Source: JAHRAH01 sp051009015 (GTDB lineage Bacteria > Pseudomonadota > Gammaproteobacteria > Tethybacterales > Persebacteraceae). Taken from it: a stretch of 12,470 nucleotides of DNA. The stretch covers positions 1-12,470 of the forward strand of contig JBPCWZ010000158.1 in the NCBI GenBank assembly GCA_051009015.1, read 5' to 3'. A model generated the notes under the pieces. The model did not search any database and had not been told where the DNA came from. It worked only from the letters and a program-made list of their open reading frames with translations. Made by a program: the position numbers and the translations under genes. Below, piece by piece: positions 5,275 through 10,150 of this stretch (position 1 is the stretch's first letter; each line of letters opens with the position of its first letter).

Positions 5275-7692
5275 ATGGCGGGAAACTATCGGGTTGTTGT
5301 TATTGGCGGCGGGGTTATCGGGGCTTCGGTTTTGTATCATCTGGCAAAACTCGGCTGGCGGGATATTGCGCTTTTTGAGCGCAAAGTGCTGACCGCCGGC
5401 TCTTCGTGGCATGCCGCCGGAAGTGTTCATGCGCTCAATGCCGACCCGCAAATGGCGGCTTTGCAATCTTATACCATTGACCTGCTGCCGAAAATCGCCG
5501 AAGAATCCGGGCGCGATATCGGGCTGCATCTGACCGGCGGCATTACCATCGCAAGCGCGCCGGAAAGATGGCGCTGGCTGCGGGCGGCATACCGCATATT
5601 CCAAACCATCGGCATAAACGATTGTCATCTGATGACGGCGGCGCAAATCCGCGAGCGCTGCCCTATTATCAACACCGAAGGCGTGCTCGGCGGTTTGTGG
5701 GCGCAGCGCGAAGGGCATATTGACCCGTCGGCGGTTGTGCATGCATACGCCGCCGCCGCCGCGAGAAACGGCGCCAAAGTTGTGGAACATTGCAAAGTGG
5801 AAGCATTGCGGCAGTTGCCCGGCGGCGAATGGCTTTTGACAACCGAACAAGGCGAAGTGCGCGCCGAACATGTCGTCAATGCCGCAGGGTTGTGGGCGAA
5901 ACAAGTCGGGCGCATGGCAGGAGTGGAGTTGCCTTTGGCGCCGCTCGCGCATCATTATCTGATAACCGAAAACATCCCCGAAGTGGAAAAGATGACGCAC
6001 GAGTTGCCGATGATGGTGGATTTGGAAGGGTTTACTTATCTGCGGCAGGAACAAAAAGGCGCGCTCATCGGCATTTATGAAACCCGCCCGCAACATTGGC
6101 ATATTGACGGCGCGCCGTGGGATTACGGGATGGAACTGATACCCGAAGACACCGACCGCATTGCCGACGAGTTGCAGTTTGTTTTTCGCCGCTATCCGCC
6201 TTTGGCGCGGGCGGGCGTTAAGCGGTGGGTTAATGGCGCTTTTACTTTTTCGCCGGACGGCAATCCTTTGGTTGGTCCTCTGACAACACCGCGAAACTAC
6301 TGGCTGGCTTGCGGCGTGATGGCGGGGTTTTTGCAAGGCGGGGGGGTTGGCAAATCGCTCGCCGAATGGATGATAAGCGGCGAAGCACAAACGGATATCT
6401 GGGCGATGGACATTGCAAGATACGGCGACTTTGCGGCAAACCGCGAATATATCCGCCAAACAACAAAGCAGTTTTATGCGCGGCGTTTTGTGATGGCATA
6501 TCCGAACGAACAACTGCCGGCGGGAAGACCTTTGCGAAAATCGCCGTCTTATATGCCGATGACTGCGGCGGGTTGCAGGTGGGGATGCACTTGGAGTTTG
6601 GAAACGCCGCTGTTTTTTGCCCCGCCGGATTTTGCCGAAAAACCATCACTCCTTCGCTCCAATGCGCACGATATTGTCGGCGAAGAGTGCAGGGCGGTGC
6701 GCGGCAGTTGCGGGCTTTTGGATATTACGGCTTTTTCGCGTTTTGAGATTCGCGGCGATGATGCAAAAGAATGGCTGGATAAGTTGCTTGCCGGTCGGCT
6801 TCCGCAAGAGGGGCGGATAAGATTATCGCCGATGCTGGCGGCGGATGGCAGGTTGAAAGGCGATTTGACGGTTTTCAATTGGGGCGGCGGCGTTTGGTGG
6901 CTGATGGGTTCGTATTATTTGCGTCATTTTCATTTGCGTTGGTTTTTGGAGTCGGCGCGGCAATATGACGATATAAGCGTGCGCGACATATCGGATGCGG
7001 TTTGCGGAATGTCCGTTGCCGGTCCCCGTGCGCGCGATATTCTGGGCGAACTTTGCGATGCCGGTATTATCGCCGATATTCCTTTTATGGGTTGTGCAAA
7101 TGCCGATATCGGTTTGGTGCGGGCGCGCATCGGGCGGTTGTCGGTTGCCGGGGAGTTGGGTTATGAAATTAATTGCGCCGCCGCCGAACATCAAACACTG
7201 CGCGATTCTTTGCTTGCCGCCGGGGAATCATTCGGCATTCGGGAATACGGATTTTATGCGCTTGATTCGCTGCGGCTGGAAAAAAGTTTCGGCGTGTGGG
7301 GAAAAGAATACACACAATCTTACACGGCAAAGATGACCGGATTGGACAAGTGGATGGATTTTGACAAAGGCGATTTTTGCGGCAGGGATGCGGCGCAAAA
7401 AGACAAACCGGCGCAAATGCCGGCGACTTTGGAAGTGGATGCCGATGATGCGGATGCTTCCGGCTTTGAACCGGTGTGGAAGAATGGCGAGCGCATCGGC
7501 TTTATTACTTCGGGCGGATACGGGCATTGTGTTGGCAAGAGTTTGGCGCTGGCATTGATAGACACGGCGCATTTGCAGGAGTGTGAAAAAGAGCGCGGGA
7601 GTTTGACCGTGCATATTGTCGGCGAAGAGCGGGCGGCGCGGGTTATTGCGCATTCGCCTTACGACCCGGCGGGCGCGGCGATGCGCGGCTGA
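5275..7692 (+). CDS. FAD-dependent dimethylglycine/sarcosine dehydrogenase family protein with C-terminal GcvT-like folate domain
   Basis: The 805-residue protein has the full two-part layout of the dimethylglycine dehydrogenase (DMGDH) family. The N-terminal DAO-type oxidoreductase starts with VVVIGGGVIGAS (GxGxxG, residues 11-16). TAGSSWHAAG holds His46, equivalent to the histidine that binds FAD covalently in mammalian DMGDH. NGAFTFSPDGNPLVGP and WLACGVMAGFLQGGGVGK complete the FAD domain. From about residue 430, GCRWGCTWSLETPLFF, ECRAVRGSCGLLDITAFSRFEIRG and the ELGYEINC segment mark the aminomethyltransferase (GcvT) fold that captures the one-carbon unit on tetrahydrofolate. Expected chemistry is oxidative N-demethylation of dimethylglycine, sarcosine or a related N-methyl amine. 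The exact substrate cannot be read from sequence. It lies 31 bases behind the aminotransferase, probably in one transcript. Confidence 0.9.
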   Translation: MAGNYRVVVIGGGVIGASVLYHLAKLGWRDIALFERKVLTAGSSWHAAGSVHALNADPQMAALQSYTIDLLPKIAEESGRDIGLHLTGGITIASAPERWRWLRAAYRIFQTIGINDCHLMTAAQIRERCPIINTEGVLGGLWAQREGHIDPSAVVHAYAAAAARNGAKVVEHCKVEALRQLPGGEWLLTTEQGEVRAEHVVNAAGLWAKQVGRMAGVELPLAPLAHHYLITENIPEVEKMTHELPMMVDLEGFTYLRQEQKGALIGIYETRPQHWHIDGAPWDYGMELIPEDTDRIADELQFVFRRYPPLARAGVKRWVNGAFTFSPDGNPLVGPLTTPRNYWLACGVMAGFLQGGGVGKSLAEWMISGEAQTDIWAMDIARYGDFAANREYIRQTTKQFYARRFVMAYPNEQLPAGRPLRKSPSYMPMTAAGCRWGCTWSLETPLFFAPPDFAEKPSLLRSNAHDIVGEECRAVRGSCGLLDITAFSRFEIRGDDAKEWLDKLLAGRLPQEGRIRLSPMLAADGRLKGDLTVFNWGGGVWWLMGSYYLRHFHLRWFLESARQYDDISVRDISDAVCGMSVAGPRARDILGELCDAGIIADIPFMGCANADIGLVRARIGRLSVAGELGYEINCAAAEHQTLRDSLLAAGESFGIREYGFYALDSLRLEKSFGVWGKEYTQSYTAKMTGLDKWMDFDKGDFCGRDAAQKDKPAQMPATLEVDADDADASGFEPVWKNGERIGFITSGGYGHCVGKSLALALIDTAHLQECEKERGSLTVHIVGEERAARVIAHSPYDPAGAAMRG

Positions 7693-7703
7693 GGGGAATG
7701 ATT

Positions 7704-7719
7704 TGTTAAAATGACCGCC
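7704..7719 (+). promoter_or_regulatory. Extended -10 promoter of the glycosylase-ispH unit
   Basis: TG-T-TAAAAT at 7704-7712 is followed by the 7-base GACCGCC and ATG at 7720. The hexamer overlaps the alternative ATG at 7711. It begins 12 bases after the flavoprotein stop, with no terminator between, so some read-through from the amine operon is likely. Confidence 0.5.
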
Positions 7720-8370
7720 ATGCAAAAGACAACAACAACAACAAAAACCGGCGCGGCATTAAACACCGCAACACTGCGCATTGCCGAAGTTGCGCTTTCG
7801 GACGGCGACAAGACAATGGCGCAGATTATCGCATCAAACCCGCCGATTGTTTTGCGCAAGGTGCAGCCGCCTTTTCATTCCCTTGTTGTGTCGGTGATAA
7901 ACCAGCAGTTATCACAAAAGGCGGCGGCGACTATTGCCGGGCGGCTTTTGGATTTGGCGGGCGGCGGGGGTTTTCTGCCGCAGAATATTGCCAAGTTGTC
8001 GGACGGGCAACTTCGGGCTGCCGGTTTGTCGGCGAGCAAAGGGCGGTTTTTGCGGGCGCTGACGGCGGCGGCGCAAAACGGCGATTTGGATTTGCCGAAG
8101 TTGCGGCGTTTGACGGATGATGAAGTTGCCGGACGATTGACGGCGATACACGGCATTGGCAAATGGACGGCGGAAATGTTTATGATGTTTGCATTGCGCC
8201 GCCCGGATATTCTGTCAACCGGAGACGCCGCCTTGTGCCGCAGCGCGCGGATTCATTACGGCAAAAAAAACGACAAGCGCAATGATGCGAAAATATTGAG
8301 CGATGCGGCAAAACGATGGCATCCGTGGCGGACGGCGGCATGCTTGCACTTGTGGCGGGCATTGCGCTGA
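7720..8370 (+). CDS. DNA-3-methyladenine glycosylase II-like, HhH-GPD superfamily
   Basis: This predicted base-excision repair enzyme would hydrolyse the N-glycosidic bond of alkylated purines such as 3-methyladenine. Visible features: SLVVSVINQQLSQKAAATIAGRL (the entry helices of HhH-GPD proteins), the helix-hairpin-helix HGIGKWTAEMFMMFAL (H144-W149 region), and STGDAAL, whose D169 sits where the catalytic aspartate is expected. The usual proline before GD is replaced by Thr. Length is ~216 residues, like the compact AlkA/Mag1-type enzymes that lack the N-terminal AlkA domain. Starts at ATG 7720 (leaderless, chosen) and ATG 7711 (inside the -10) differ by three residues. A GAGGGG run at 7691 is too far from either to act as a normal ribosome-binding site. 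ispH follows after 19 bases. Confidence 0.88.
   Translation: MQKTTTTTKTGAALNTATLRIAEVALSDGDKTMAQIIASNPPIVLRKVQPPFHSLVVSVINQQLSQKAAATIAGRLLDLAGGGGFLPQNIAKLSDGQLRAAGLSASKGRFLRALTAAAQNGDLDLPKLRRLTDDEVAGRLTAIHGIGKWTAEMFMMFALRRPDILSTGDAALCRSARIHYGKKNDKRNDAKILSDAAKRWHPWRTAACLHLWRALR
7729..7745 (+). repeat. ACA/CAA trinucleotide repeat at the start of the glycosylase gene
   Basis: About five ACA units follow the third codon and encode a run of threonines (KTTTTTK). Length changes in threes would not shift the frame. CA-rich sequence just after the start codon is known to help translation of poorly led or leaderless mRNAs in E. coli, which fits the promoter geometry here. Confidence 0.6.
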
Positions 8371-8389
8371 TGACAATGCATCATCGCCG

Positions 8390-9334
8390 ATGATTGTTGA
8401 GACCGCCGTCCGCCTTGCAAACCCGCGCGGCTTTTGCGCGGGCGTGGAACGCGCGATTGCCATTGTTGAAAGTGTTTTGACAAAACGCGGCGCGCCGGTT
8501 TATGTCAAACACGAGATAGTGCATAATCGCGCCGTTGTTGAAGATTTCCGGCGGCGGGGGGTGGTTTTTATAGAAGACCCGGCAGATGCGCCGCCGGGTG
8601 CTGTTTTGATATTTTCGGCACACGGCGTATCGCGGGCGGTGCGCGATATGTCGGCGGCGCGGGGTTTGGAAGTGATAGATGCGACTTGCCCGCTGGTAAC
8701 AAAAGTGCATGCCGAAGTATCGCGCCTTCGCGCGGCGGGTTATGAGATTATTATGATAGGTCATCGGGGGCATCCGGAAGTGGAAGGGACTTTGGGACAG
8801 GCGGATGGCGGCGTTTATCTGGTGGAGCGCGAGGCGGATATCGGCGCATTGAAAGTTGCCGACCCGGCGCGTTTGGCTTTGGTAACACAAACGACATTAT
8901 CGGTTGATGACACTGCGAAGTTATCGGGGCTTTTGCGGGCGAAGTTTCCGGACATTCGCACGCCGCGCCGCGATGATATATGTTATGCGACTCAAAACCG
9001 GCAGGATGCGGTCAAGAAGATGGCGGCGGAATGCGAAGTTGTTTTGGTTATCGGTTCGCGGGCGAGTTCCAATTCCAACCGCTTGCGCGAGGTTGCCGAG
9101 TTATGCGGGGCGCGGGCGTATTTGATTGACGGCGCGGGCGATGTCAATGCCGATTGGCTTCGCAATGCTACGCATATCGGCGTAACCGCCGGGGCATCGG
9201 CGCCGGAGCGTTTGGTGCGGGAGATTGTGGAATGGCTGCGCTCGCGCTTTGGGGCAAAAGTTTATGAGTTGCCGGGTGTTGAGGAGAAGGTTGTTTTTGC
9301 AATGCCGAAAAGTTTGGCGCACAACAAACATTAA
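8390..9334 (+). CDS. ispH: 4-hydroxy-3-methylbut-2-enyl diphosphate reductase IspH
   Basis: IspH is the last enzyme of the methylerythritol phosphate pathway; it reduces HMBPP to IPP and DMAPP with a [4Fe-4S] cluster. All three cluster cysteines are present: C16 (NPRGFCAGVERAI), C100 (DATCPLVTKVH) and C198 (CYATQNRQDAV). Substrate-binding residues are also visible in VKHEIVHN, SAHGVS, GHPEVEGT and SRASSNSNRL. The 314 residues match the ~316 of E. coli IspH. ATG 8390 is chosen because the product then begins MIVETAVRLANPRGFC, as usual for the family. The upstream in-frame start at 8303 would overlap the glycosylase gene by 68 bases. No Shine-Dalgarno site is seen; translation may re-initiate after the glycosylase stop 19 bases upstream. 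Confidence 0.97.
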   Translation: MIVETAVRLANPRGFCAGVERAIAIVESVLTKRGAPVYVKHEIVHNRAVVEDFRRRGVVFIEDPADAPPGAVLIFSAHGVSRAVRDMSAARGLEVIDATCPLVTKVHAEVSRLRAAGYEIIMIGHRGHPEVEGTLGQADGGVYLVEREADIGALKVADPARLALVTQTTLSVDDTAKLSGLLRAKFPDIRTPRRDDICYATQNRQDAVKKMAAECEVVLVIGSRASSNSNRLREVAELCGARAYLIDGAGDVNADWLRNATHIGVTAGASAPERLVREIVEWLRSRFGAKVYELPGVEEKVVFAMPKSLAHNKH

Positions 9335-9348
9335 CCATTAAGCATCAA

Positions 9349-9369
9349 CTCCCGCCCGCGCGGCGGGGG
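9349..9369. terminator. GC-rich hairpin between convergent genes, possible bidirectional terminator
   Basis: CTCCCGCC (9349-9356), loop CGCGC and GGCGGGGG (9362-9369) form an 8-bp stem with one T-G pair. It lies in the 38-base gap between ispH (plus) and the minus-strand gene ending at 9373. No proper T tract follows on either strand, so intrinsic termination may be weak. Confidence 0.4.
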
Positions 9370-9372
9370 GTA

Positions 9373-10077
9373 TTATTTGGCGGCGGTTTTGAACTCGCGG
9401 GCGGGTTTGGATACTTCCGCCATTGTTTTGATTTGGTGAAGTTGGTTTTTGCCCACCGCCCGCACGAGGATTAAGCCGCGGTCAAGGGCTTCGCGCGCCG
9501 CGCGCTCTTTGTTGCCGAGGCGGCGGTATATCAATGCGCCTTTTACGCTTTTGCGTTTAATCTGCGAGGAATAATCCGCTTTGAATACGGGCATGGTCCT
9601 TTCCGCAAAGCGGACGACATCGCGAAGGTGCAGGGTTTGTTTGGCTTCTATCAGCACGACGCATTTGCCATTGACGCCGACAAGGTCAAACTGGTTTCCG
9701 GCCATGGAGCGGATATCCGGGGTCACCACATCCAAAGCGATATCGCCTATCCGGAGGGTTTCCGCGATAACTTCGGCGACTTCGTCCTCAAAGAAGACGC
9801 CATCGGCATTGCCGATGCCGCCGACCTCTATGCCGACATTTGCCAACTTCTTGTCGGTCTCTTGCATTTGCAGGGCGGTTTCCTCTTGCAAGCGGGCCAC
9901 GGCGGCTATGTCGTCTTTCAACAGCCGGTCGGTTTCTTTTTGCTGCCCGGCGGTTTCTTTTTGCTGCTGGGCGGTTTCTTTCAACAGCAGTTTTATCTCT
10001 TTTTGCGAGCGCGACAGGGCGGCTATGTTGGCGGCGGCTTCGGCGAGGGATTGTTGGATGGGGGGGAATTTGGACAT
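9373..10077 (-). CDS. Coiled-coil protein with C-terminal PD-(D/E)XK nuclease-like domain
   Basis: Of the 234 residues, the first ~80 are polar, rich in Q, E, K and A, and predicted to be coiled coil. Residues ~33-53 are three heptads beginning KET, encoded by a 21-base tandem repeat (on the plus strand GGTTTC recurs at 9931, 9952 and 9973). A GGIGN linker (~87-90) is followed by a nuclease-like core: E97 in VFFEDEV, D131 in NQFDLVGVNG, and E144-A-K146 in VVLIEAKQTL. This layout recalls DUF3782-type proteins of the PD-(D/E)XK superfamily, which are common, often multicopy, and of unknown function. There is no signal peptide, so it is probably cytosolic. It may be a DNA-associated accessory protein. 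A C7 tract occurs at codons 4-6. Nuclease activity is not established. Confidence 0.8.
   Translation of the reverse strand: MSKFPPIQQSLAEAAANIAALSRSQKEIKLLLKETAQQQKETAGQQKETDRLLKDDIAAVARLQEETALQMQETDKKLANVGIEVGGIGNADGVFFEDEVAEVIAETLRIGDIALDVVTPDIRSMAGNQFDLVGVNGKCVVLIEAKQTLHLRDVVRFAERTMPVFKADYSSQIKRKSVKGALIYRRLGNKERAAREALDRGLILVRAVGKNQLHQIKTMAEVSKPAREFKTAAK
9931..9993 (-). repeat. 21-base tandem repeat, three copies, within coiled-coil region
   Basis: GGTTTCTTT (plus strand) recurs with a 21-base period at 9931, 9952 and 9973. The first two copies share GGTTTCTTTTTGCTG. The period equals one coiled-coil heptad, so copy-number change would lengthen the coil without a frameshift. Confidence 0.7.
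10060..10066 (-). repeat. Homopolymer C7 near the start of the coiled-coil nuclease-like gene
   Basis: Seven G on the plus strand read as C7 in the coding strand, 11 bases after the start codon (Phe-Pro-Pro codons). Slippage by one base would shift the frame almost at once and switch the gene off. Confidence 0.75.
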
Positions 10078-10096
10078 TTCAGGGGGAATTGTAGCA
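10078..10096 (-). promoter_or_regulatory. Extended -10 promoter for the minus-strand gene at 10077
   Basis: On the minus strand, TG-C-TACAAT runs from 10096 to 10088 (five of six matches to TATAAT, with TGn). ATG 10077 follows after 10 bases (TCCCCCTGAA). A start 8 bases after the hexamer gives a leader of only 3 bases. A TTGACA at 10140-10135 is too far away (41 bases) to serve as its -35. No Shine-Dalgarno site is present. Confidence 0.5.
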
Positions 10097-10150
10097 TGCT
10101 TTAATGACGGGGTTGGGGGATTTTGTCAGGTTTTTGTCAAAAAGCGGAAT

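Noticed and set aside
5224..6513. Long antisense open frame (429 codons) opposite the flavoprotein gene
   Set aside because: It is a mirror of a well-supported DMGDH-family gene. The product is rich in His, Arg and Cys without family features.
8303..8389. N-terminal extension of IspH from 8303
   Set aside because: It overlaps the glycosylase gene, and IspH proteins normally begin a few residues before the conserved ANPRGFC segment.
8371..8389. Leaderless promoter before ispH
   Set aside because: No TGn plus -10 hexamer at the 7-base distance was found. The gene is 19 bases behind the glycosylase and likely in its operon.
10135..10140. TTGACA (minus strand) as -35 for the gene at 10077
   Set aside because: The spacing to the -10 hexamer is 41 bases, far beyond the functional range.
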